Below are positions 11,536 through 23,700 of a stretch of DNA of 64,000 bases, piece after piece (position 1 is the stretch's first letter; each line of letters begins with the position of its first letter). The position numbers and the translations under genes were made by a program. The notes below the pieces were generated by a model. That model did no database searches. It was not told the DNA's origin and saw nothing but the letters and a program-made list of their open reading frames with translations. This DNA comes from Volvariella volvacea V23 (Eukaryota; Basidiomycota; Agaricomycetes; Agaricales; Pluteaceae), in NCBI GenBank assembly GCA_000349905.1, contig KB722737.1, forward strand, positions 1,937,359 to 2,001,358, written 5' to 3'.

Positions 11536-14361
11536 TTAATCGCCAAATGCTGCATTTAGAGCGAGAAGGTCTTGTTGTGTGGTAGGCGACAGTTCAGGAA
11601 TAGACCAGGTCGCAGACGGCGTTGCACCGCTCACACCCATCAGACCTGGCTGCGATGTGGTAGGAGGAGTAATCCCTGCTTCTTCAAACGGCGGGCTCAC
11701 GGGTAAAGGTGCAATGGGCGCTTGATCATCGACAGGGGCTTGAGATGTTTCATCCTTGCGGAATAACGTTCGATGTGAAAATGGGTAGAGTGGTATACCA
11801 ACTTCTAACGGCTGTTTCTGTGCTGTCATCCTGACAATTTCGCGCATGAGGCCCTGTAGTAACTTCTCTTGTCGGGCTGTAAAGCAATCTTATCATCCAC
11901 AATCACAGTCGACCGGGACTCAACTTACTTCCAATTGGCGAGCGTTGGCCGTACGCGATCATAGCATATCTACGTGTTGACATTTCAGTGAGCTCTGAAA
12001 AAGCACACCACGCAAACAAACCTTAATAAATTAATCTCTCCCCATACGGTGGCCTCTCGCTTGGAATCGCCTATCTCAATGAAGTACTTGCACAGTTGAA
12101 CTTGCACAACTGCAGCCAAGTACCAGCAAATCTACACAGATTAATATATCAGGCAACTATCATGCGTGGCGATGGGGACGCACTGCTACAAATGGATGCA
12201 ATCGGGTGATGTCCAAAGAGGTTGCAGTTAATGCATAATAGGCCCCTAATATCGCACGAGCAGCATTGACACAGCGCGCTGTTGATACCGAATTTGGATC
12301 GGTAAAATCTATGTATGGGTTGTGCAAGGTGATCGTGGCCCTAAAGCCCGAAGACTTAGTCCATTGAGACATGTCAAAACCGGCATAAACTCACGCGTGA
12401 GGTACTATGTGCACCATATATAAATCAGTATCCAACACCGCTCCGTCAGAATGGTTGCTGACTCCGTTATTATTCTTGTATATTGGTGGCAAACTGGCCA
12501 AGAAATCGGAGGCCACCAATTTGTCTAACTCCTTAAACCCTTCTAGGTAAAAAGGATTCTGGTTTTTACTGGGTGCAGTCGGCGCGCGAAGGTTGCCTCG
12601 GACATTGAAATCTGTGACTCGTCCAAACAGCATAATTGCCTTGACAAGCAATAGGAATGAGTCTGTATATTGTGCAGGGTGATTCGTGAACACATCCCGT
12701 GTTGACAGGTCTTGCGGGTTACTCGGTATTGCATGCTATGGAGACCTTACTCAGCCACCAGGTACGTGTCATAACTAAGCACTAACCTCAAGCTCGAAAT
12801 CTTCTGTTCGGAGCGGAAGCTCCGTTCCAAGATCCCGCTCATCAATCGCGTGTATCCATCCACCGACCGAGGCAATGCGATCAAATACAATCGTCATCCA
12901 CCAAGTCCTCCTTCTGGACTCAAGGTCACGGAAGTCTTTTGGAGGGGCCAAGTAAGCTCCTGGCGAGTTATTTCCGTGTGTCGTGAATGTTCCAGGATAG
13001 TTCAAACGTAGCGGCACAGCAACACGAGTCTGGAAGCCGGCAAAGATCCAAACCTCCACCCAGCGACCTTCTTGGTAAAAGTACCAAGAAAGCAAGATAC
13101 ACGCCTGCATGACGGCAAATATGTCTTCTCCGCTAGCCATTGTTTTGTCGATGTACTGTCGAGTTTTTCCTGCATGGAATTCTGCGAATTGATCCCTCCG
13201 GGTTCCATCGGGCATCGTGATCATGTTTTGGGCGGAGTACCGAGATGCAGCCGCACACTAGTAGAGGAAATGAGCGAACAGCACACGCAGCCATAATTAT
13301 AGTGCTCAACTATAGCATGCAAAATCGCGGAATGAGGAAACCCGGGGTCACGCGGCGAGAGATGCATCGAAGCTAGAAAGGATGGCTTGTGTAGGACTCT
13401 CGAACCACACGGGTCGCACCTGAAGAATATGTCTATACTACAGGGAAATCAGTGCGAATACAGAGAACAGAACCTGAGGGACAAACTAGTGGTTAAGAAC
13501 GGCAGGTTCAGGCAAATCTGGGTTCCAACCAGAGAACAATAAGTCCATAAATGGGTCAGATTTAGGGGTTATGCTGAATGCTGGTGGTGGCACTTCAATG
13601 CTGGTGCTCTCGTTGCGAAAATGAGGATCTTGGTTATCAGGCTGGAGAAGGTTTATCATGGACAGTGAAGCATGCGGAAGGCTTATACTCCCAGCGTCCA
13701 ATCCTACGGACTGCCCATTGGTCCCATCAGAGACCAGACTGGGAACTATGGGATTTCCTGAGGGTTGCTGCCCAGGAGAGATGGAACGTGATGTCTGCTG
13801 CTCGTGGAGTTTAGCCTTGAGTTGTGCTGATAATAGTCGCTTGCGACATCAGGATTTAATAAAAGTATGATGTGAAAGAGCACTAACAAATCTGCTCCTC
13901 GAGCTGCTTAATCTTCTCAACAGGGTCTGTGTCTGGAGCAAGCGTCAAACCCTCAACGGGGTCATACGAGCACTGAGGTTCGCTAGGATGGCTATTCCAT
14001 GCGTGAGCACACGGCACGCGACAGTCGACTGGTACCTTACGCGTATCCGACTGGTGCCGGGACACTAATGAGCGCTTGCCATTGCCTGGAGAGGGGATAT
14101 TCCAGATACATCGGGATACACGTGCGGAGGCGACTTACTTGACACATGTTCCACAATGAGGACGTGCTGCATCGCATCTCTGGATAGAGTCAGACCTGTG
14201 CCAGCACAACCGCAGCACTAGGTACGCACCAGCTTTCTTTTTCTGCATGCTCTACAAGCCTGGAGCAATGGTGAGCACTGTAAAGCCATACTAGGATATC
14301 AACATACTTGATTGCGTCGCAGAGCGGGTCGTGCTTGTGAGCCGTTGGTAGCCTTGGGCAT
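11536..14361 (-). CDS. Zn(II)2Cys6 fungal transcription factor with fungal_trans domain
   Basis: Starts MPKATNGSQARPALRRNQ at 14361. Splicing three exons rebuilds a binuclear zinc cluster: ACRACRKRKL (near 14250), RCDAARPHCGTCV (near 14160) and NHPSEPQCSYDP (near 13990), giving C-X2-C-X6-C-X6-C-X2-C-X8-C. A short coiled-coil linker VEKIKQLEEQI follows. The middle region holds the fungal-specific regulatory domain with YIDKTMASGEDIFAVMQACI, WVEVWIFAGFQTRVAVPLRL and the typical SRRRTWWMTIVFDRIASVGG with an ELPLRTEDFE loop (12775-13224). The C-terminus is low complexity, Pro/Thr-rich, ending TQQDLLALNAAFGD. It should bind CGG-containing DNA as a dimer; target genes are unknown. The second regulator at 20722-23795 has the same architecture. 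Confidence 0.8.
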
Positions 14362-15064
14362 AAAGGAAGCACGATCGGCGGTGTGGGGCTAGGACGTCGA
14401 TGGACGTGATCGAAGCGAGAAGCTGGATTCGTCTGGTGCGAGCGATGGCAACGATGGCTGTATGTATGGTGGTGGGAAGACGTGGAAGGACAAGGGGTGG
14501 ATATGGACGGCTTCCAGGCTGGGGGGAGTCCGATGAGGACTACTTTATTGAACAGGTCTTATAAGACTCTCACGCTCCTAAGTGCACTACACACCCTCAT
14601 GTTTGTCTCGTCGCGATGAGCACATCCAACACTCACAACCCCCTTGTCAGTCTCAAGTGCCGTAGCAACTGGTATCAGCCAACGCTTAGAATTCATTTCC
14701 TCCCGCGTTCTCTCTTTCTCCGAGTTACCCGACTCGCCTTCTCCACATCATTTGAGCAATCTAGCACACTGCCCCACCGAGCTAGAGCAAATGATCATTC
14801 GTCTGCCGTATTTGTACAGCATATAACTCCGATAATGAGGTCAACCATCCTTCTGACATTGCTCTACCCTCCTTCTATTCACGATTCTCGAGGCCCTCGG
14901 GTTTGACGCTCCACGCTGTGCTTCTGGCAGCCGAATCAAGGCATATCATATATCAAACTCGGATTCAACATTACAGTTATGCTACATCACCAATTAGCCA
15001 TTTCTATGACCTATATCGGTGTATGAGGTTGTAAGTAAGGTGTGAAATTAGTCAACGTCCGTAC
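14362..15064. other. intergenic stretch of about 700 bp with an unresolved + strand small gene candidate
   Basis: Between the start of the zinc-cluster gene and the stop of the UPF0047 gene. On the + strand, 14629-14820 reads as LSVSSAVATGISQRLEFISS and continues in a protein-like way to PTELEQMIIRLPYLYSI, and 14822-15033 is open in another frame (SDNEVNHPSDIALPSFYS onwards to MRL and TAA). No clean ATG plus GT-AG set joins them, and I recognise neither. The part next to 14361 should hold the promoter of the zinc-cluster gene. Confidence 0.4.
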
Positions 15065-15847
15065 TTACAGGATTGTGGCAACAATACGCCTAGTGTGTGC
15101 CGTGTGCCTGAACTCGGTAAGATATATGCCTTTGGGATGGATCAATCTTCGTATTTGGCGAGACAAGCCATTTCAACTACCTTGCCAGGTACCGAGATTC
15201 AATTGGCCATTTGTAATCGGGATGGATATCGACGATCCGACTAGAGTGGCCTTCGTGTGGGAGACCCTGCAATGACCCCCCGCGTTAGAAGTAGCGTTAT
15301 ATCCTTTGAAATAGGCCATACGAGTCACTGCAAAGGTGTCAGTGATGAGCACGCCCCTGTCCACCAATGAAGCTCGACATACTCAGGACCCTCGTCTGTG
15401 TGTCGCCATGCGAGGCTTTCCGGGACAATATTATCCAGGGCCATGTCCATGTCTGTAGGATACACGATTGAATGCCATGTACAAGTTATTAGCATGGTAT
15501 GCTCAACCTCTTCGAACATCTGAGTTTCAAGTACGATCAATAAGCACATCTACAAAAACGGGAACACAAGAATACCTCGATCCCAGTTTTCATTCACAGT
15601 GAGCGCAGCAGATGTGTGTTGTCTAGAAGAGGTCCATAAGATCTTCTTCAGCTGCAAATCAACTTACATGAAGAGGAATAATACCCCGATCTAACGAGCT
15701 GATGTTCAGGAATCCGGAATTGTTATGGGAGAGTCATCTTGCCTGCACGTCATTCAAGCCAGGCTGTATATGAGTCAGGACCTCGTCAGTGACAAGGTGG
15801 CAGCCTTTGGAACGCTTGGATAGAGTGAAGGTTTTCTGCCACGCCAT
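15065..15847 (-). CDS. UPF0047/YjbQ family protein
   Basis: Starts MAWQKTFTLSKRSKGCHLVT at 15847. Spliced exons then read THIQPGLNDVQ, IGVLFLFIQHTSAALTVNEN, WDRDVRRDMDMALDNIVPES, LAWRHTDEGPDD, SVSHTKATLVGSSISIP, ITNGQLNLGTWQG and IYLTEFRHTAHTRRIVATIL, stop TAA at 15065. This is a full-length family member of about 145 residues, with the conserved HTSAALTVNEN, WRHTDEGP, IPITNG and LGTWQG blocks. Bacterial YjbQ has weak thiamine-phosphate synthase activity; the role in fungi is unknown. Two splicing features are odd: the intron at 15691-15742 appears to be GC-AG, and a 6-nt microexon at 15322-15327 is needed to make EGPDDS in frame. It lies 117 bp downstream of YTH1 on the same strand. Confidence 0.88.
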
Positions 15848-15964
15848 TTCTCAGCTCGGGCAAGAAGTGATAATGTGTAGGGTGGAGAAGTGCACATCGA
15901 GAATAAATAATAACAAATTAATGTAGGGCAGCTCGCGTCCGTGATTGTCTGTCTACCGTACCAC

Positions 15965-17045
15965 TTAATCGTCTCCTGATGCTCCATACCTCCTGGACCT
16001 GTCAACCCCACCGCGATTCCCAGGGACATTCCGATTCCTGCAATGATTCGCATAATGACCTTTTTCACCACACTGGGCTGGTCGTCAATATTGGTATAGA
16101 AATGTGGTAAACGCTCACCTTAAAGCAAAGCACGTCATCCAAATTCCTCCTCATTGGCATAGGCGCAGAGCCCATGGGGTGTGACAGCGCGGGCCCACCA
16201 GCAAAACTACGATCAAAGTCAGCGTATCTGCCGTAGCCCGGAGGGGGGGGTCCGAGGTCGCGCGCTGCAGGTGGTGACGGCGGATTATACGCCCTTGGAG
16301 GGGGCAAGCCTGGTTTAGGGCTACAAATAACTTAGTAATAGCAAGGCGGAAGGTCACATACGCACTGGCCGCGCGGACATTCGGGACCTAGAGGACAAAA
16401 TCCTGAGAGATACAGTTGGCATGCCACCTTGCGTACATGCTTCCGGGGACACAATGGGCCTGATACCCTTCCCTTGTAAGAATGATGTGGATTATAAGGG
16501 AGTTGTTTGCTCACCATTTTTGCAGAACCCCCTGTTATAATCGGGACACTCCACCCGCCGCTCTTTGGGGTGGGCATACAGACACTCATCACCCGCTGAA
16601 CAATATCCATACTTGGCAAACCACCAGCACTCTGGCATACGACGAAGGTTATACTCATGTAAAAACTCGCAAGCATCTCCCTTCTTACACAGCCCCCTCA
16701 GCCAGTGCTTACAGACAGTAGCAAGGCGTTCCCGTTCTCGAGGATGAGTTGGAAGCTGCTTCGGGGGTTGGAAGTTTTGGACAGAAGGTGAAGTGTGCCG
16801 CAGGGGACAGTGCAATGGGCCAAGTGGGCAGCCCGCGGGTGTGAGTGCCAGACGGCAAATTTGATCATCTAACTCGCGATGTCCAGTGTACTCGAGGGGG
16901 GTGGTTAGCCATGCATACCTTTGTCAAGTTTGACGCCCAGATCATTTTTGACATATGTCTCGATGGAGAAGTTGTTCTGATGAAACTGGGGGTGGATTAT
17001 ATCGGTAAGAGCGGACGGCCCCAGCAGAGGATTTGTGATGGCCAT
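15965..17045 (-). CDS. YTH1: cleavage/polyadenylation factor YTH1 (CPSF30 homologue)
   Basis: RNA-binding subunit of the CPSF/CPF complex, which recognises the poly(A) signal of pre-mRNA in the nucleus. The N-terminus MAITNPLLGPSALTDIIHPQ at 17045 is spliced to a run of CCCH zinc fingers: CPLGPLHCPLRH, VCKHWLRGLCKKGDACEFLH, ECWWFAKYGYCSAGDECLY, CPDYNRGFCKNG with CPRKH, and CQLYLSGFCPLGPECPRG. A Pro-rich linker (PPPRAYNPPSPPAARD) leads to an exon ending DDVLCFK, joined to CGEKGHYANHCRNR. That makes a C-terminal CCHC zinc knuckle, C-X2-C-X4-H-X4-C, as in human CPSF30 and unlike budding yeast Yth1, which lacks it. Stop TAA at 15965. It is divergent from the P450 gene (17259) across 213 bp. Confidence 0.92.
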
Positions 17046-17258
17046 GGTTATGCGTGAGATGGGGAGTCAGCTCTGCTGGTCGGTGTGACCTGTGTGGGGA
17101 TCACCTGACCAATGATGCGCGATGTCACGCTAATTTACAAGCCTGGCTCTCCTCAAGCTCTCCTCACCCCTTGATTCGCGCCCGAATGCGGAAATGAAGT
17201 GACAACTTGTCCGTAGAAATCTCGAGCAGCATCCTGTTAGTTCTCACCCCAACCTTCC

Positions 17259-19387
17259 ATGCCAGCGCTAGACCTACTTACCCTCCTGCCCGTCTCCTTC
17301 TTGCTGTGCTTAGTCTTGCGCAGACTTTCAAGTCTCGTCCACCAGTCGGGCAGTCTGCCCCTTCCCCCTGGCCCTCCCACCTCGTGGTTCGGTGGGGTAC
17401 AGTTACCACAGACTTATCCGTGGCTTACTTATGCTGACTGGAGGGAAACCTACGGTGAGTCTCCCCTTCTCGTCATCTGTCATTTCTTACCCCTCCAGGT
17501 GATATTATTTACATTCGCGTATACGGGAACCCCATACTGGTAATCAACTCTGCCAAGGTGGCATCAGACCTCTTGGAGAGGCGGGGTCAGATTTACTCGT
17601 CCAGGCCACTCCGAACAATGGTTGTTGAGCTGTATACCAAATTTCAATTCAGGTAGAAACAATCTCACTGATTTGTCTTGCAGTGCTGGCTGGGACTGGT
17701 TATTTTCATCCATGCCTTATGGTAACCTGTGGAAGGTATGTTCGGCCGTTTCGGAGTCTTTCCTGCATTAACGTGACCCTCAGAAGCACCGAAAATTGTT
17801 TCTGAAGTATTTTCGTCCCAAGAACCCAAGTCATCATGCATTGCAAATAAGAGAGACGCATGCACTCCTACGTAATCTACTAAAACACCCTCAAAACTTT
17901 CGCTATCACATCAGAGAGTTAGTTTATTTTCGCTGCGCTCAAAAAGACAAACTCTGAGCGAGTTCTCAATGCACCAGAACAGCAGCGACCATTATCCTCT
18001 ATCTCACTTATGGCCACGAAGTAGCTCAACAAAGCAACTATTTTGTTCTCCTCGTGGATAAGGCTGTTGCTGGCTTGGCGAACGCTGGTATCTTTGGAAC
18101 GTACCTTGTGGTATGAAGCCTACCATCGTGGTTCTCACTCATGACCCAGCCTGGTGATTTGACAGGATTACATTCCCATACTCAAGCACATACCAGCTTG
18201 GTTCCCTGGTGCGGGTTTTAAGAGGAAGGCCAAGGAATGGAGGAAGGCTAGTCGTGGCATGGTTGACGAGCCATTTTCACTCGCTCGAAAGGATTTTGTA
18301 AGGGCATAGGTTGGCCACTCGAAGTGAGCTAATGACTTACAGTATGCAGGCACTGCTTCTAAATCCCTTGTGACAGACGAGATGGAACGCCAAATTACAG
18401 CAGCTACTTGCGGCGAAGAAGACGTCATAAAAAACGTTGCTGCGACGTCCTTTGCGGGTATGTAAACTCCTACACTAGCAAATAGATCGACGATTTAGTA
18501 TACTCTGGATAGCTGGTGCGGATACAGTTGTTTCAGCTCTTCTGTCCTTCCTTTTGGCGATGATGGCATATCCCGAGATCCAAAGAAGAGCTCAGCAGGA
18601 ACTCGATTCTAACCTAGGTCGCCGTCTACCAGAATTAAGTGACAGGGATCGGCTCCCTTACATCGTACGTATGCCCCTCGGAATTAATTTATACAGAGCA
18701 CTCACATCCCCATCCCAAGGAAGCCATATGTTATGAAGTGGGTTCACCGAAGTTAGCCATAAGCGCGGGGTCTCTATGCTAATTTGAAATTGCCTCTAGT
18801 TGTTGCGATGGAATCCTGTGACACCCCTCGGCATTGCTCACTATGTTATCAAGAATGACGAATACCAAGGGTATCACATCCCCAAAGGCACCACGGTTTT
18901 GCCAAACGTTTGGGCAATGCTGCATGATCCTGTTCAATACCCTGAACCATTCAGATTCCGGCCTGAGAGGTACATGGACCGTGAGCGGAACGTCAATGAC
19001 GGGATCAATAGGCACCCTGACGCCGCTTTTGGTTTTGGACGCCGGTAAATCGCAATCCTAGATGATTTTCGATGCCATTCCCACTATTTCATGCTGTTTA
19101 GTGCTTGTCCGGGCCGTTGGTTTGCTTTCGACTCGCTGTGGATCGCAGTTGCTTCCATTCTGTCTGTGTTCGATGTCCTGAAAGCTGTTGATGAAGAAGG
19201 AAACACAATCGAACCGCAGATACAATACTCTTCAGCTCTGTTGAGGTAATTCCCTACTGAGTCGACTCACAACCCAGCCCTCACCATTTCATCCAGCCAT
19301 CCATTACCATTCAGCTGCAGAATCATACCACGTGATTTACGAGCTCGACAGACAATCGAAGCAACTGCACCAAAATCATGTCGCTAA
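17259..19387 (+). CDS. cytochrome P450 monooxygenase
   Basis: Heme-thiolate monooxygenase, probably ER-anchored. The N-terminus MPALDLLTLLPVSFLLCLVL is a membrane anchor followed by the proline hinge LPLPPGPPTSWFGG. About eleven short introns interrupt the gene. Diagnostic motifs: I-helix with AGADTVVSALLSF (near 18520, joined across an intron), K-helix ExxR as ELLR where E ends one exon (near 18744) and LLRWNPVTPLG starts the next (18800), FRPERYM (PERF region, 18955), and the heme loop FGFGRRACPGRWFAFDS, split by an intron after 19045. The last exon after 19300 gives a short tail and TAA at 19385. About 530 residues, normal length. The subfamily and substrate cannot be told; the sequence looks like the small-molecule P450s (CYP64/CYP620-like clans) common in mushrooms. 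Confidence 0.9.
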
Positions 19388-19419
19388 ACCTCAACAACAA
19401 ACCAATGGGCATCTAGAGA

Positions 19420-20490
19420 TCACCATAAACCAGCTATGTCGGCTTTACCCCCAGCACACTCGATAGATGTCGTCACGTTCCTCAACTTTTCTAGCCAAAT
19501 CTCATCACGATCTGTTTTACTCTCACCTTCCTCCACCTCAAAAAAGTAGACATCCCGGAACGGTTCAGTATTCCACCCGGGCCTCCTGTCAATGCGAGTA
19601 ATGGATAGGTTCTGCTTCCCAATGATGGTGAAAATGCCTGATGATGTAGTTGGTAGGTTCACAGCCCGCAAAAGGGCTCGCTTGTTGTCACATGGCGGTT
19701 TAAATGGTCTAGATTTCGTCCCTTCCTTAACCACATAGAATCGCGTGAAGTTAGCTGTAAACCTTGATGAGTTTCCTCAACGCCGATGATAGGTACACAT
19801 ACACTTCTCGTTTTGGATACCTTCGTACAGAACTTCTAAGCCGTCAAATAAGGTTGCGCAAATTTTGGATCCTATTGCAGCGCAGTTTGACTTGTCACTC
19901 AAGATTGCTTGAGCAGCAGACGCTGTCGAGGTCGTTTTGACGAGAATAGCACGTGGAAGGTGCTCTTTCAAAAAGGTCCCACACTGCCCGAGCGCCTGCA
20001 AAGATGTTTAGACCGATATGGAGGAGAAGTTGGCGGGCCTTACCTGCTCATGGCTCATGACACACTCTATCTGTTCCAGCCTCATCCCCTTTCGAACTAG
20101 CAGGCAATGCTGCACAGCTAGTATAACCTCTCCACACACATATCCCGAGTCAGGGCTACGCAGAGAATCATAGGTCTCCACAACACTCCCGAATATTGTG
20201 TTCTCCTGTGGTATCACGCCAAAGTCTGTATTGTCGAGGGCCCGGAAGACATCTGCAATAGCGGTGATAAAGAAGACTCCCTGCGAAATTGGGGGACATA
20301 GACCGACCCGCAATGGTCTTCTCTTCGCGGTAAATTGCCTCCGTTCCGAAATATTTGAATGCAGCCTGGGGAATTTGTTAGGCGCCATATGGATACGGGG
20401 CATTCGATTTAGAAATCGCCATACTTCATGTGTATAGGTACCAAGTGGACCCAGAACGGACACCTCTGGCTTGGTTGGTTTTGCTGGCAT
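19420..20490 (-). CDS. PHA2: prephenate dehydratase
   Basis: Converts prephenate to phenylpyruvate, the penultimate step of phenylalanine synthesis. It starts MPAKPTKPEVSVLGPLGTYT at 20490. Exons then give AAFKYFGTEAIYREEKTIA, DVFRALDNTDFGVIPQENT, GSVVETYDSL, VRKGMRLEQIECVMSHEQ, ALGQCGTFLKEHLP and the signature FTRFYV, which carries the catalytic Thr-Arg-Phe. A C-terminal ACT domain, the site of Phe feedback in this family, follows: SGIFTIIGKQNLSITRIDRR with the ESRP-like element changed to DRRP. The stop is at 19420. Note that one intron near 20260-20315 is open in another frame and could mislead a gene finder. The gene converges on the P450 gene with stops only 32 bp apart. Confidence 0.9.
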
Positions 20491-20721
20491 TTGGAGACTT
20501 TGAAACAGAATGAACAGGACAAGCAAGATCTGGGTGATTCACTGAACAGCACGGACGCCACGAAACACAATCATGCTGATGCCATCCATCGTTCCGTTTG
20601 AAACGCATCAATCCCCTTGGTCAAAATACGGGTACACCAACAGCTAATTAATTTCTCAGGTTAAGTACAGCAATACTATCGAATATATGATATAGATATA
20701 CAAAATGAAGCAAGGCGCATG

Positions 20722-23700
20722 TTATGCCAGGGAGACGAATGAACCAGGCTCATGCAAATTTTCGTGCAGCGTAATATTGCGATCTGTGCCATTAATACTT
20801 TCCTCATACAGAGACTGGAGGACACCTGCTTCTGTTGGTCGAGGGAACGCGATTTGTACGGGATGCCCTTGAGATGGGCCACAGCGCTTGAGTACGAGGT
20901 TCTCAAGTAACTTGGCAAATCGGAAGGCCAACGGAATTCGTTGGCCCACTTTGGCGATGGCAGACCTGTGTAAAAAGGATTATTGCCCGTTATACGAGAG
21001 TACATGTACAGAAACATACTGGACGAAGTCCAATTCCGCATGCAGAGTAGAAATTTGGTCTCGGCTGTTGGCGTCAATTGCTGCTTGGAGGAAGCGGACA
21101 AGCACCCGTCCAGCTACGAACCAACAGAACTGAGAGTAGAGGTAAGTTGTCAAGGTCGACCTTGCATGGCACCGTAACATTACCGAGCAGAATGAATCAA
21201 GCAGCGTTATATCGTAGCTTGTGGACCATACACTATAAATCAGGTCCAAAATAGCCCGAGCTGCGGTAAGAATCTTTAACGCAGAGATACAACCAGATTG
21301 TTGAACGTCTGCATGAGGGTCATGCAGTACAATTGTAGCACTTTAACCGGCATTCAGATAGGCTTGAAGATTGGGACAGTATGGGACGTACACATGAGGC
21401 ATGAGACAGGCAGTATACAGGTGATTGTCAACAACATTATCGACAATGGGGTTGCGCAGGTGACTTGGAAACGAGGATCGAAATGACGAGACAATATAAT
21501 CCAGTTCAATGAATGCGGGAGACCCCCTTGGATCAATTGTGTCCGAGGGTGCCTGGAATTCGTTGTAGGGAGTAGCAACAGAAGCGTCTCCCGCGAAGTG
21601 ACGGGCCCGGAATCGGAGGTTAAAGGTCTTCACACGTGCTATAGAACGTGAGGACACATGGGTAAATAGAGAATGCAATACATACATATCATGATTGTAC
21701 CCTTCATGTACAATATAAAAGAGTCCGTCTGATTCTCAGGGTGTGTCAAAAGTAAATCTCGTGTGTGGGCCCATTGCCTTTCGTTTGGGGGGATGAGAAT
21801 CTATACGGTGCAGATTAATCAGGTTCATAACTGAAAAGAGGTTCTGGATGTACCCCTTGCTCAAACTGATCGCCTCGCAAGGGAAGTAGCTGAGAAATAT
21901 CTTGATCGTCGAGGCTTAATGCCCAGCCATTTCCACAACCATGCTGCCGTTCCGTTGCATACGCTAGCCAAAATGCATTACGACGCATCTCATCCTCAAT
22001 CACATTTCTGGCAGGCGGTAAGATAGATGCAGGTCGAACTGATTTGGTTATAGAATGGAAAGGAGGGCACATATTCAAGCCAAGAGGGACAGAAAGGCGA
22101 ATGGAATGAGCAGACGCAATGAATACCTGCACCAGAGAGATGTGAGCAATATATCGCGCGCTTCTAATTTCCCATACTTCAACCCATCTATGATAAAAGT
22201 CAAGGTAAGAGAAGTTACACCGGCTATCAACACATGATACCCACTTTGAATGAGACCAATAAAACCACGAAAGTATGATATTTGCTAACGGGTTGTGTTA
22301 TTAGTGCTGCCAATAAGCTTCATCTAGAATTACCCTGTAGCACTTGGAAGAGGTCTTCTCCTATGGAGTTAAGGTGATCTGCGGTTTCCTTTGCGAACTT
22401 AGCTTGCTGCTCTGCAAATGAATCCGGTCTTTGTTCCTTTATTCGATAACGCTGAGAGAATATTTCGTCTGCGATATTCGTTGATATCGTGAGACATGGG
22501 AGCAGAGCAAATTAAACGTAATTGACCTGGTTCCATTTCATTCAAGTTAGGGGGTGGTGGACCTGTCACCGCCGCTGTGTAAAGGCTTCCGATGGCGCAG
22601 ATAGCATGTAATACTGGGGCTGAAGGAAATTTAGGATGAGTTGGTGGAAGGGAAAGCGAGCTCATGAAGGTGGGTGCATGGAATAAACGAGTCGCATGAG
22701 GGTGAAATACGAAAAACACTTCAACGCTGACATCATTTGCCACCGAGAGATTAGCTTCAGGTGATGGTGAAAAGGAGGTATCAGATACTCACAGGTGACG
22801 AAGTAGGTCCGACCCTGGAAGATTCGGAGGCCAGTTGGGCCAGACAACATCTAGTCCATGTGCGTATCTTGGGACACCAAGAGGTGATTGGGTGGTCGGA
22901 TGGGTGGAAGAGTACACTTCCTGTGTTACCTGAGGCAATTGTGGCAGCTGTGTCGTTGCATCTGAGGCTAAACTATCGGAACCACGCTGATACATGGGCG
23001 TGAGGTGCAAAGGCTGAGTAACATCCAGGGGAGTCGGTGGTACGGAAACCGAGTGAGTGGAGGCAGCCGAGGCGACGAAGCTATCGCTCTCCTTTGGATA
23101 GGTTGACGACATTGCTGCACTTTCAAGAGCTGCTGCTTCTGCGTCTTTCTGGCGTAAAAGTGCTTCAAGTTCATCTGCACAACGTTTAGTTCCCGTAGCG
23201 AGATAAGAGGTGAATCGCGGCACAAACTTATACGATTTTCCAACCTCTCGTACCTATTCTTTGGACTCTCTGCCACTGTGGTAGAAGCTTCTGCGGCTAA
23301 CGAACTATGAATTACCTTCGGTGCAGTACGTACAAATGACAAACCGTCATCAAAGGTGCATTCAGGAGCAGGTGGTAGATTGGCGCCAGGAGGTGCGTGA
23401 TTAACCGCATGCGTATGCGAGCGTACACAGGTAGAGCAAGGACGCTTAGCGTCGCTTTGGTTTGAATGGCATAAGTTGTGTGCTGGGGAAGGCAAGAGAA
23501 AGCATACCATTTCTGAGATCGGGGTTAACGATAGTCAAGGAAGGACCGACAGAGTATGAGGCGGATGCGGCTCACCAGTTTTCGCCTTCGACACTTGTGC
23601 TAATCAGCGTCGTGAATGGTGAGCGAACGGGTTATACACGTACTTGGTGGCAGGCCTAGGGAAGATTAGCATGACGAATGTGGGATTACCAATAAAGCGC

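Noticed and set aside
15065..15847. Bacterial origin of the UPF0047 gene by horizontal transfer
   Set aside because: It has about six fungal-type introns and the family is widespread in eukaryotes, so transfer is not indicated here.
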